From NCBI GenBank assembly GCA_018725485.1, contig QLUP01000018.1, positions 1 through 12,716 on the forward strand: DNA of 12,716 nucleotides, written 5' to 3'. The translations under genes were made by a program, and so were the position numbers. How positions within the stretch are numbered: the stretch's first letter is position 1; each line of letters starts with the position of its first letter. The stretch comes from Candidatus Lithacetigena glycinireducens (GTDB taxonomy: Bacteria; Coprothermobacterota; HKB111). Shown piece after piece: positions 6,824-12,716 of the stretch. The notes beneath the pieces are model-generated. The model did no database searches. It saw nothing but the letters and a program-made list of their open reading frames with translations, and was not told the DNA's origin.

Positions 6824-7119
6824 ATCGGTTTTTTATTGAAGATACTGCCCTTCAACAGTTAGTTATAGAAGCAATAGTAGGAGTTAAAGGTGTTACAGGT
6901 TTAGCCCCTGATTCTTCGGGGCTGTTAAAACAGCCTATAAAAATAATAAGAAACAAGGAAAAATTAAAAATAAAAATATACCTGCTGGGGGAGTATGGAG
7001 AGAACTTAAGAGAAGTTGGAGCTGTGGTGAGAGAGAGAGCTATAAAATCACTGGAAGAATTGGGAGGAGTTGAAGTAGAGAGGGTAGATATAATATTCAA
7101 AGGAGTAAGTAGAAAATAG
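6787..7119 (+). CDS. Asp23/Gls24 family envelope stress-response protein (110 aa)
   Basis: This belongs to the Asp23/Gls24 (YqhY) family, small proteins tied to cell-envelope stress and fatty-acid/acetyl-CoA carboxylase control in Firmicutes. The family pattern is visible: an early helix with IVGVKGVTGL (about residues 30-39), a strand KLKIKIYLLGEYG, a helix EVGAVVRERAIKSLEEL, and a last strand VEVERVDIIFKGV. Length is typical of YqhY-type members without extra tails. In Bacillus, yqhY lies between accBC and nusB-neighbouring genes; here accB and accC are missing from the locus but nusB follows after 5 bases. It overlaps the zinc-ribbon gene by 37 bases. Exact function is not established from sequence. 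Confidence 0.82.
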   Translation: MWRDDIYKPSTIDRFFIEDTALQQLVIEAIVGVKGVTGLAPDSSGLLKQPIKIIRNKEKLKIKIYLLGEYGENLREVGAVVRERAIKSLEELGGVEVERVDIIFKGVSRK

Positions 7120-7124
7120 ATCTT

Positions 7125-7538
7125 TTGAAAAAGAAACATTTAAGTAGAAGAATCGTACTCAGCGCTTTAGTTGCTCAAGAGTTAGGTGGAGATAAATTTT
7201 TGGATCCAGATGGGATGGAAGAAATATCTGAAGAGTTAATCCTGCCTGCTCGAGAAATGTTAGATGGAATTAAGAAAGAGAAAACAGACATAGATAATAT
7301 AATCTCATCTTGTTTGCATACCAGAAAGATTCTTGAATTGGGATCGGTAGAAAAGTCTGTTCTCAGACTGGCAACTTATGAATTATTTTTTCAGCAGGAC
7401 TCACCTCCTAAAGTTATTTTAAGTGAGAGTGTAGTCCTAACTAAAAAGTTTGCTGGTGAAAAAGCTGCTAAATTTGTAAATGGTGTTTTAAGAGGTTTAT
7501 ACGATGCCAGCAAAGCAGTTGATAAAGATCTTGATTAA
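7125..7538 (+). CDS. nusB: Transcription antitermination protein NusB (137 aa)
   Basis: NusB is an all-helical factor that pairs with NusE (ribosomal protein S10) on boxA RNA and supports rRNA operon transcription. The N-terminus has RRIVLSALVAQEL, matching the family's first helix. The C-terminal signature is clear: VEKSVLRLATYELFFQ, then PPKVILSESVVLTKKF, then AAKFVNGVLRGLYD. The TTG start at 7125 is the best available, since an in-frame stop lies at 7110-7112. It has no well-placed Shine-Dalgarno site (AGGAG at 7101-7105 is 19 bases away), so this is a weak start, possibly coupled to the gene before. Its 3' end overlaps the acylphosphatase gene by 35 bases. Confidence 0.93.
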   Translation: MKKKHLSRRIVLSALVAQELGGDKFLDPDGMEEISEELILPAREMLDGIKKEKTDIDNIISSCLHTRKILELGSVEKSVLRLATYELFFQQDSPPKVILSESVVLTKKFAGEKAAKFVNGVLRGLYDASKAVDKDLD

Positions 7539-7791
7539 TGGTCGGGTTCAGGGTGTAGGGTTTCGCTACTTTGCCTATCGTCAGGCGAGGCGATTGGACT
7601 TAACTGGATATGTAAAGAACCTTCCTTCAGGGGAAGTTGAAATCGTTGCTTGTGGAGAACCCGATAGTCTGGAGATGTTTATAAATACTATTAAAAAAGG
7701 AACCCCTTTTTCTATGATTGAGTCTTTTACCTTGAAAGATGTAAATCCTTCTGAATTTCCTGGGAGTTTTGAAAACTTCCATATAATTTAG
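7504..7791 (+). CDS. acyP: Acylphosphatase (95 aa)
   Basis: This small enzyme hydrolyses acyl-phosphates such as 1,3-bisphosphoglycerate or acetyl-phosphate. Both signatures are present: GRVQGVGFR with catalytic Arg21, and GYVKNLPSGEVEIVA with catalytic Asn39. Length is normal. A GAGG at 7492-7495 lies 8 bases before ATG 7504, supporting this start even though it lies inside nusB. In-frame TTG codons at 7519 and 7531 are alternatives that would shorten the first strand. In the gene order I recall for Clostridia, xseA, xseB, ispA and dxs sit between nusB and tlyA; here only this gene does. A link with the acyl-phosphate enzymes Buk and Ptb farther downstream is possible. Confidence 0.93.
   Translation: MPAKQLIKILINGRVQGVGFRYFAYRQARRLDLTGYVKNLPSGEVEIVACGEPDSLEMFINTIKKGTPFSMIESFTLKDVNPSEFPGSFENFHII
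7762..7780 (+). other. Imperfect stem-loop at the end of acyP
   Basis: GGGAGTT (7762-7768) can pair with AACTTCC (7774-7780), with one G-U pair and a 5-base loop. An A/T-rich tail follows but not a true T-run. It is a weak attenuator candidate at one of the widest gene junctions (8 bases), and may be chance. Confidence 0.2.
7782..7787 (+). promoter_or_regulatory. Possible -10 box just before tlyA
   Basis: A perfect TATAAT ends 12 bases before the tlyA ATG, with no matching -35 at 16-18 bases. Transcription from it would give an almost leaderless tlyA mRNA, which would fit the missing Shine-Dalgarno site. In DNA this AT-rich, TATAAT occurs often by chance, so this is tentative. Confidence 0.2.
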
Positions 7792-7799
7792 TTAAATAT

Positions 7800-8585
7800 A
7801 TGCATCCTAAGATACGGCTCGATAAGTTGCTTCAAAAAAGAGGTTTGTTTGAGAGTAGGGAAAAGGCTGTTAAGGCTATTGATTCCCGATCGATATTAGT
7901 TGAAGGCATGTCTACCTATAAACCCGCATCTCTCGTATGTTCTGATGTTAAGGTAGAAATTCGGGGGACTGATAGTTATGTAAGCAGAGGAGGCATTAAA
8001 TTAGAGCAAGCTTTAAAGGATTTTGCAATAATTCCCCAGGGTTGGATAGCATTGGATATTGGAGCTTCAACAGGTGGTTTCACTGAATGCTTGCTGCGAC
8101 AGGGCGTTAGAAAAGTGTTTGCTGTGGATGTAGGTTTAGGGCAACTTCACTATAAACTGAGAATTGACCAACGGGTTGATGTACTGGAAGGAATAAATTT
8201 CAGGTATGCTAAAAAGGATCTTATTTCTGTACCTGTTGATATAATTACTATTGATGTATCATTTATTTCTTTGAATCTAATTTTTCCTATAGCAGAACAG
8301 TTTTTAGATGAAAACGGTATTATCATAGCCCTTTTTAAACCACAATTTGAAGTGGGTCCAAAGGAAGTAAGGCGGGGGATTGCTAAAAACAAAGATGCCA
8401 TAATAAACTCTCTTTTAACTTTAAAAAGAACCATTGAATCCAAAGGTTATCGTATTTTAAACATCTCTCCTTCTGTTATTAAGGGAAGCAAGGGAAATCA
8501 GGAGTACTTTCTTTTGATTAAAAGGAGGACTGATTTAACCAATAGTATTGAAGAATCCTACTTCCATGAGGTAATATTCACATGA
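7800..8585 (+). CDS. tlyA: TlyA family rRNA (cytidine-2'-O)-methyltransferase (261 aa)
   Basis: This is a TlyA-type protein: an S4 RNA-binding domain (about 4-58) fused to an FtsJ-like Rossmann methyltransferase (about 60-245). In other bacteria TlyA adds 2'-O-methyl groups to 16S and sometimes 23S rRNA cytidines. The S4 region reads IRLDKLLQKRGLFESREKA. The methyltransferase has VSRGGIKLEQAL, the SAM loop DIGASTGGFTE (86-96), AVDVGLGQL, DVSFISL and FKPQFE. Lys67, Asp152, Lys180 and Glu235 (GNQEYF) line up with the catalytic K-D-K-E set. The ATG lacks any Shine-Dalgarno site and no other start is possible upstream because of an in-frame TGA (7770-7772). Being about 260 residues it is standard length. 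The haemolysin label used in some annotations is not supported by the domains. Confidence 0.92.
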   Translation: MHPKIRLDKLLQKRGLFESREKAVKAIDSRSILVEGMSTYKPASLVCSDVKVEIRGTDSYVSRGGIKLEQALKDFAIIPQGWIALDIGASTGGFTECLLRQGVRKVFAVDVGLGQLHYKLRIDQRVDVLEGINFRYAKKDLISVPVDIITIDVSFISLNLIFPIAEQFLDENGIIIALFKPQFEVGPKEVRRGIAKNKDAIINSLLTLKRTIESKGYRILNISPSVIKGSKGNQEYFLLIKRRTDLTNSIEESYFHEVIFT

Positions 8586-9457
8586 AAGATCTGACAGTTG
8601 GAATTTTCCCCCACTATCAACGTACAGAGGCAAAAAATAAAGCGGTAAAGCTTAAAGAAGTTTTAGAGTTAGCCAATATTAAAGTAATAATGAGGAAATT
8701 TGAGGGCGAAGGTAGCTTAGATGATAACCTATGGCTTGAGAAATCTTCAATTGTAGTGTCCATAGGTGGTGATGGAACATTTCTTAGGGTTGCTCGCTAT
8801 ATGGCAAGTTTAAATTCCAATGCTCATTTAATAGGACTTAATACTTCCGGGAGTTTGGGTTTTTTAAATTGTACCAGCACTATTGACCAGGTAAAAAAGG
8901 AAATAAATAATTTTATTAAGGGAAAATTCACCTCGTCAGAAATTCAAACACTTAAAACCAGGTTGTTTACTGAGGAAGAAAAATATGAGGGTGAGTTTAT
9001 AAACGAAGCTTTCCTGGTAAGAGATATTCAATCCCGGTTGCCTATTTTCCAGATCAAGATTGGAAAATCTTTACTGGGAAGTTTTCATGGTGAGGGAGTA
9101 ATATTATCATCTTCAATTGGCTCAACCGCACAAGCCTTATCTGCTGGCGGTTCTCTTATTAGCCACCAGTTATATTGTATTAACCTGGTTCCTTTTTCTG
9201 CTCATTCAATTAACATTCGTCCTATTCTGGTAAATCCTATAGAAAAGCCAAAAGTCCTAATTAAAGGTAGCAAGGAATTAAAATTATACCTGTTCCTGGA
9301 TGGTTTAAAAATAATGATGGCTAAGCCTCCTCTTACCATGGAGGTATCTCCAGGTAGCAACAGAATAAAACTCCTGGGAATGAACGGTGATAATTTCTAT
9401 AAAACAATCAGAAATAAATTAAGCTGGGGTTGGAAAAAAGGTGCTTCTGGAACTTAA
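8582..9457 (+). CDS. nadK: NAD kinase, divergent (291 aa)
   Basis: NAD kinase phosphorylates NAD to NADP using ATP or polyphosphate. The catalytic GGDGT is intact (residues 62-66, Asp64), followed by FLRVARY. NE at 141-142 and GSTA at 180-183 are also present. Several normally conserved places differ. The G-x-N-x-G-x-LGFL loop has one extra residue (GLNTSGSLGFL, 85-95). The usual D-G before the GSTA block is Glu-Gly (171-172). GSTAY is GSTAQ (Tyr to Gln184). The S-x-GGP stretch reads SAGGSLISH. The order tlyA-nadK-recN and the start (ATGA overlap with tlyA, GAGGT at 8568-8572) support the assignment. It is probably a working NAD kinase with altered nucleotide-pocket contacts, but activity cannot be assured from sequence. 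Confidence 0.87.
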   Translation: MKDLTVGIFPHYQRTEAKNKAVKLKEVLELANIKVIMRKFEGEGSLDDNLWLEKSSIVVSIGGDGTFLRVARYMASLNSNAHLIGLNTSGSLGFLNCTSTIDQVKKEINNFIKGKFTSSEIQTLKTRLFTEEEKYEGEFINEAFLVRDIQSRLPIFQIKIGKSLLGSFHGEGVILSSSIGSTAQALSAGGSLISHQLYCINLVPFSAHSINIRPILVNPIEKPKVLIKGSKELKLYLFLDGLKIMMAKPPLTMEVSPGSNRIKLLGMNGDNFYKTIRNKLSWGWKKGASGT

Positions 9458-11132
9458 AATCAAGGGGTTTGCCATAATTGACGATCTCCATCTTCAATTT
9501 AAACCAAATTATCAAGTTCTAACTGGGGAGACTGGGGCAGGAAAATCAATAATCATCGATGCTCTTAATTTACTGTTTGGCGGAAAAACGAATCCGGAAT
9601 ATATTAAAAGCACACACGAGAAATGTGTAATTACCGGGGTATTTGACCTGGTTAACCTTATTTTACCCAATAAAGTTCCTGAAGACTTAGTATTTATAGA
9701 AGACGAACTTCTTATACTGGAAAGAATTCTATTCAAGGATGGTAGGAGTAGATGTTGGGTGAACGGTCGTCCTGCAAACATACATTTATTAAAAAGTATA
9801 GGAATATGTCTGGCAGACTTTCATGGACAGGGAGAACAACAACTTTTATTAAATACAGATTTTCAAAGAAACTTGCTGGATAATTATCCTGGTTTTGAGA
9901 GTTTTAAAATTAAAACTGAGATTGAAACTATATCTGAAAAGTTAAAGATATTACAGAAAGAGAAAATTGAAATGTTGGATTTTCATAGAAAAAGCAAGAA
10001 TTCATTAGAACTCTGGCAGTTTCAGCTTTCTGAAATTACTAAATTGAAGATAAAAGCTGGTGAAGATAAAGAGCTGAATAATGAAAAAATAAAATTGGTT
10101 CATACCGAAGAGTTAAACAGATTGATTACTTTATTGAAAGAGAATCTTAATTCAGATAATCACCTTCCAAATTTAGAAAGTCTATCCCAAGACTCAATAA
10201 AAACCCTTAAAAACCTCTCCAATATTGATAATAAATTTGAAGGCTGGTTAAATTATTTTTCTGATTTAGTTATTAATTTTAGGGAGTTGGGTAAATTTTT
10301 AACAGATTACCAGAATTCCTTAGATTACTATCCTGGCAGATTAGAAGAAATTGAAAAGCGATTGAACGATATTGAGATTCTGAAAAAACGCCACAAACTT
10401 GAGTCAACCGAAGAAATTCTTTCCCTGACAAATGAATTAAGTAAACAGATAGACAGTCTTCAGGATGTCTCTAAAGATATAGAGAAGAAGGAGAAGGATA
10501 TAAGTTTCTACCAAAAGGAATTAGCAATAAAAGCTAATCATTTAACAGAAATAAGAATAAAAACTGCTGAGATTGTAGAACAAAAAGTGAACAAAGAACT
10601 TAAAGAGTTGAATATGGAAGAAGCCAGGTTTGCCATTAAATTGAAAAAACTACCTGACATTACTTCTCATGGTCAAGACGAAGTAGTTTTCATGCTATCT
10701 CCCCATAAAAGCGAAGAACTAAAACCATTATCGTTAACAGCTTCAGGCGGGGAATTATCTCGAGTCATGTTAGCTCTAAAAACTGTTTTGAAAGAAGCAG
10801 ATAGAACTCCAATACTAATATTTGACGAAGTTGATGTGGGAATAGGGGGTAGAACTGCAGAAGCAGTTGGAAGAAAATTGAAAGAGTTAAGTAAAAACCA
10901 CCAGGTTTTATTAGTAACGCACCTGCCTCAATTAGCAGCAAAAGCTGATGATCACTATCTAATTGAAAAAGTTGTGTCAGCTAATGGAGTTAATGTACAG
11001 GTAAAAGAACTAAGTGACGAAGATAGAGTGTTTGAGCTTTCCAGAATGATGGTGGGTGATAACATTTCCCAAACCACCCTCAAGCAAGCTCGAGAATTAT
11101 TATTAAGCTCAAAACAGGTAGGTAGTGTTTAG
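9441..11132 (+). CDS. recN: DNA repair protein RecN (563 aa)
   Basis: RecN is an SMC-like ATPase acting early in double-strand-break repair. Walker A is GETGAGKS (29-36). VNGRPANI and DFHGQGEQQLLLN follow in the N-terminal ATPase half. The middle (about 150-380) is a Lys/Glu/Leu-rich coiled coil with a break. The ABC signature TASGGELSR (433-441), Walker B ILIFDEVDVGIGG (Asp462, Glu463) and the VTHLPQLAA switch complete the C-terminal half. Length is standard. The start is GTG 9441, matching the usual MLLEL-x-IK-x-FA-x-I beginning, with a weak GGAA upstream and a 17-base overlap with nadK. In most Firmicutes argR stands between nadK and recN; here it is missing. DNA damage (LexA) control is common for recN, but I see no LexA-like box, and the gene sits inside nadK coding sequence. 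Confidence 0.96.
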   Translation: MLLELKIKGFAIIDDLHLQFKPNYQVLTGETGAGKSIIIDALNLLFGGKTNPEYIKSTHEKCVITGVFDLVNLILPNKVPEDLVFIEDELLILERILFKDGRSRCWVNGRPANIHLLKSIGICLADFHGQGEQQLLLNTDFQRNLLDNYPGFESFKIKTEIETISEKLKILQKEKIEMLDFHRKSKNSLELWQFQLSEITKLKIKAGEDKELNNEKIKLVHTEELNRLITLLKENLNSDNHLPNLESLSQDSIKTLKNLSNIDNKFEGWLNYFSDLVINFRELGKFLTDYQNSLDYYPGRLEEIEKRLNDIEILKKRHKLESTEEILSLTNELSKQIDSLQDVSKDIEKKEKDISFYQKELAIKANHLTEIRIKTAEIVEQKVNKELKELNMEEARFAIKLKKLPDITSHGQDEVVFMLSPHKSEELKPLSLTASGGELSRVMLALKTVLKEADRTPILIFDEVDVGIGGRTAEAVGRKLKELSKNHQVLLVTHLPQLAAKADDHYLIEKVVSANGVNVQVKELSDEDRVFELSRMMVGDNISQTTLKQARELLLSSKQVGSV

Positions 11133-11134
11133 AT

Positions 11135-12238
11135 ATGTATAAAATAATAGTAATTAATCCCGGATCAACTTCTACGAAAATGTCCTATTTTATTGATGAA
11201 AAAGAGGTTGTTTTTGAAAGTCTATATCATAAAGCTGAAGATTTATTACTTTTTCCAAATTCTCTGAGCCAAATGGATTATAGATTAAGTCAGGTAGAAG
11301 CATTTATTGATAAACATAATATTCAAATTGATGAGGTATCTGCTTTTGTAGGTAGAGGTGGGGTTTTACCTCCCTTATCGGGTGGAACTTACCTGGTAGA
11401 TGAAGAGATGGTAGATGATTTGAAGCACCATGTGCAAGCCGACCATCCATCAAACTTAGCAGGTCTCATAGCGGCTGTTTTAGCTCAAGAATCCCTGTCT
11501 AAAGGGGGAAACTCTATACCTCTGATTACTGATCCGGTATCGGTGGATGAATTTGAACCTTTAGCTTACATTTCGGGGCTTCCGGAAATTAAAAGAAAAT
11601 GCTTATCCCATGCTTTGAACATGAAAGCTGTAGTCAGGCAGTTAGTAAAAGATTTGAATCTTGATTATTACAACTCAACCTTTATTGTCGCTAACCTGGG
11701 TAGTGGAATTTCAATTGCCCCTATGGTAGGAGGAAGAATTGTTGATGTAAATAATGCTAATGAAGGTGGTCCATTTTCCATTGATCGGGCAGGGACTCTT
11801 CCTACGGTCTCCCTGATTGACCTTTGTTTTTCCGGGAAATACTCTCGTGAAGAATTAATTAAAATGGTATCTACTAAAGGTGGTATTTTTGCTTACTTAG
11901 GAACAAAAGACCTATCTGTAGTAGAAAATAAAATCCACGAGGGAGATGACTATGCAAAATTGGTGTTTGAAGCAATGGTTTATCAGATTGCTAAAGAAAT
12001 TGGAGCTATGTGCACAGTAGTAAAAGGTAAATATGAAGGAATTGTAATTACCGGTGGAATGAGCCGTTCAACTTTATTGGTAAACAGTTTAAAGGAAAGG
12101 ATATCTTTTTTAGGTGAGACTTATGTCTATCCGGGGGAGGAAGAAATGTTAGCTCTCGCTCAAAGCGCTTTAAGAGTGTTGAGGAAAGAAGAAGAGATGA
12201 AAATATATAAATATTATAAAAGGAGTGATAAATCTTGA
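11135..12238 (+). CDS. buk: Butyrate kinase family protein with altered active-site residues (367 aa)
   Basis: Butyrate kinase (ASKHA fold) converts butyryl-phosphate and ADP to butyrate and ATP, or acts on branched-chain acids. Visible motifs are INPGSTSTK (7-15), GRGGVLPPLSGGTY (73-86), HPSNLAG (104-110), TDPVSVDEF (132-140), SHALNMKAV (158-166), DVNNANEGGPF (204-214) and ITGGMSRS near the C-terminus. Two places differ from what I recall of Buk proteins. The VAHxGGGxS motif is VANLGSGIS, so His becomes Asn187. The later His before GR-V-D-V-NN is Met197. The GEGPFSPER block is also one residue shorter (EGGPFSIDR). The ATG is 2 bases after recN, with only a weak AGGTAGG upstream. It is followed by ptb in the reverse of the usual ptb-buk order. 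The family is sure; substrate and activity are open. Confidence 0.88.
   Translation: MYKIIVINPGSTSTKMSYFIDEKEVVFESLYHKAEDLLLFPNSLSQMDYRLSQVEAFIDKHNIQIDEVSAFVGRGGVLPPLSGGTYLVDEEMVDDLKHHVQADHPSNLAGLIAAVLAQESLSKGGNSIPLITDPVSVDEFEPLAYISGLPEIKRKCLSHALNMKAVVRQLVKDLNLDYYNSTFIVANLGSGISIAPMVGGRIVDVNNANEGGPFSIDRAGTLPTVSLIDLCFSGKYSREELIKMVSTKGGIFAYLGTKDLSVVENKIHEGDDYAKLVFEAMVYQIAKEIGAMCTVVKGKYEGIVITGGMSRSTLLVNSLKERISFLGETYVYPGEEEMLALAQSALRVLRKEEEMKIYKYYKRSDKS
12221..12225 (+). promoter_or_regulatory. Shine-Dalgarno site setting the TTG start of ptb
   Basis: AGGAG lies 9 bases before TTG 12235, supporting this non-ATG start in a TTGA overlap with the buk stop. Confidence 0.75.
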
Positions 12239-12716
12239 TAAGGTCGCTCGAAGACTTAGTACCTAAAGCAAAATTAAGAAAGAAATTATTTCTATCAGTG
12301 GCGGGAGCTGAAGATAATACAGTTCTAATGGCTGTATCGGTAGCCAAAAATTATGGGCTTATTGAGGGATTTTTGGTAGGGAACCCCCTCGAAATTAAAA
12401 GAATAGCTCAGGAAAATAATATAGATATTCAAGATTTCGAAATTATTAAAGCGCTCACGCCTGAGGAAAAAGCAAAACAAGCAGTTTCTTTGGTAGTGTC
12501 TAACAAAGCAGCTATTACCATGAAAGGAAATCTCCATTCCTCAATATTTTTAAGAGCAGTGCTCGATAAAGAAGCTGGTTTACGAACTCAAAAGCTTCTT
12601 TCTCATGTGGGTATATTCCAGGTGCCAGTTCTTTCAAAATTACTGATAATAACTGATGCTGCTATGAATGTTGCCCCCACTTTAAAAGAAAAAGTGGAGA
12701 TTATTAATAATGCTCT
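12235..12716 (+). CDS. ptb: Phosphate butyryltransferase, 3' end beyond the window (160+ aa)
   Basis: Phosphate butyryltransferase exchanges CoA and phosphate on butyryl (or branched acyl) groups, supplying acyl-phosphate to butyrate kinase. The reading frame is open from TTG 12235 to the window edge. Diagnostic segments are an N-terminal LRKKLFLSVAGAEDNTVLMA, ITMKGNLHSSIFLRAVL, GLRTQKLLSHVGIFQVP and IITDAAMNVAPTL. The order of these motifs matches the phosphate acetyl/butyryltransferase fold, and the LSHV pattern favours Ptb over Pta. A family member is about 300 residues, so roughly half is missing. It is co-transcribed with buk through a 4-base overlap. Confidence 0.88.
   Translation, partial: MIRSLEDLVPKAKLRKKLFLSVAGAEDNTVLMAVSVAKNYGLIEGFLVGNPLEIKRIAQENNIDIQDFEIIKALTPEEKAKQAVSLVVSNKAAITMKGNLHSSIFLRAVLDKEAGLRTQKLLSHVGIFQVPVLSKLLIITDAAMNVAPTLKEKVEIINNA

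Noticed and set aside
6905-6935. Overlapping hairpins CCCC/GGGG and GGCTGTT/AACAGCC inside the Asp23 gene
   Set aside because: They are mutually exclusive, the second has only two unpaired bases at its centre, and no U-run follows. Nothing suggests a terminator or riboswitch.
7800-8585. TlyA as a haemolysin
   Set aside because: The S4 plus FtsJ-like methyltransferase layout and the K-D-K-E set indicate an RNA methyltransferase; no toxin feature is present.
28-12716. Defence, phage, CRISPR or mobile-element system
   Set aside because: No integrase, transposase, repeat array, restriction or toxin-antitoxin motif is present in any supported frame, and every gene but one has a housekeeping, pilus or small-family identity.

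Overview
The window is an AT-rich, all plus-strand stretch with 19 protein genes packed end to end. Twelve of the 18 gene junctions overlap, and the largest gap is 9 bases. I see no tRNA, rRNA, CRISPR array, insertion sequence, origin or convincing intrinsic terminator. No stretch longer than about 10 bases lacks a gene, apart from 27 bases at the left edge. The gene content and order point to a Firmicutes-type bacterium, probably Clostridia-like. Supporting signs are a pilM-N-O block joined to an Xaa-Pro peptidase and efp, then a CD1247-type zinc ribbon, an Asp23 protein, nusB, tlyA, nadK and recN, followed by butyrate kinase and phosphate butyryltransferase. Shine-Dalgarno sites are mostly strong, and TTG starts are common (4 of 19).

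Region 1 (28-4891) is a type IV pilus / type II secretion-like assembly block. Four prepilin-like genes lie in the classic minor-pilin order H-I-J-K (FimU-PilV-PilW-PilX): a GspH/FimT protein, a small GspI-slot prepilin, a GspJ/PilW-like prepilin, and a PilX/GspK-like protein lacking Glu5. They are followed by pilM, pilN and pilO, which form the inner-membrane assembly platform, and then by an unrecognised 99-residue single-pass membrane protein.

Region 2 (4881-7538) is translation and housekeeping: Xaa-Pro peptidase, elongation factor P with Lys32 at the loop tip, a CD1247-like zinc ribbon, an Asp23/Gls24 protein and NusB. Region 3 (7504-11132) holds acylphosphatase, the TlyA rRNA methyltransferase, a divergent NAD kinase and RecN. 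Region 4 (11135-12716) holds a divergent butyrate kinase and the first 160 codons of phosphate butyryltransferase, which together interconvert acyl-CoA and acyl-phosphate with ATP formation.

Relative to the order I recall from spore-forming Clostridia and Bacilli, this locus lacks spoIIIAA-AH and accBC (between efp and asp23), xseA-xseB-ispA-dxs (between nusB and tlyA), argR, and spoIVB-spo0A (after recN). That suggests a streamlined, possibly non-sporulating lineage, although these genes could lie elsewhere in the genome. I found no clearly new multi-gene system. The best leads are the small membrane protein after pilO, the substituted active sites of the NAD kinase and butyrate kinase, and two long same-strand gene overlaps.
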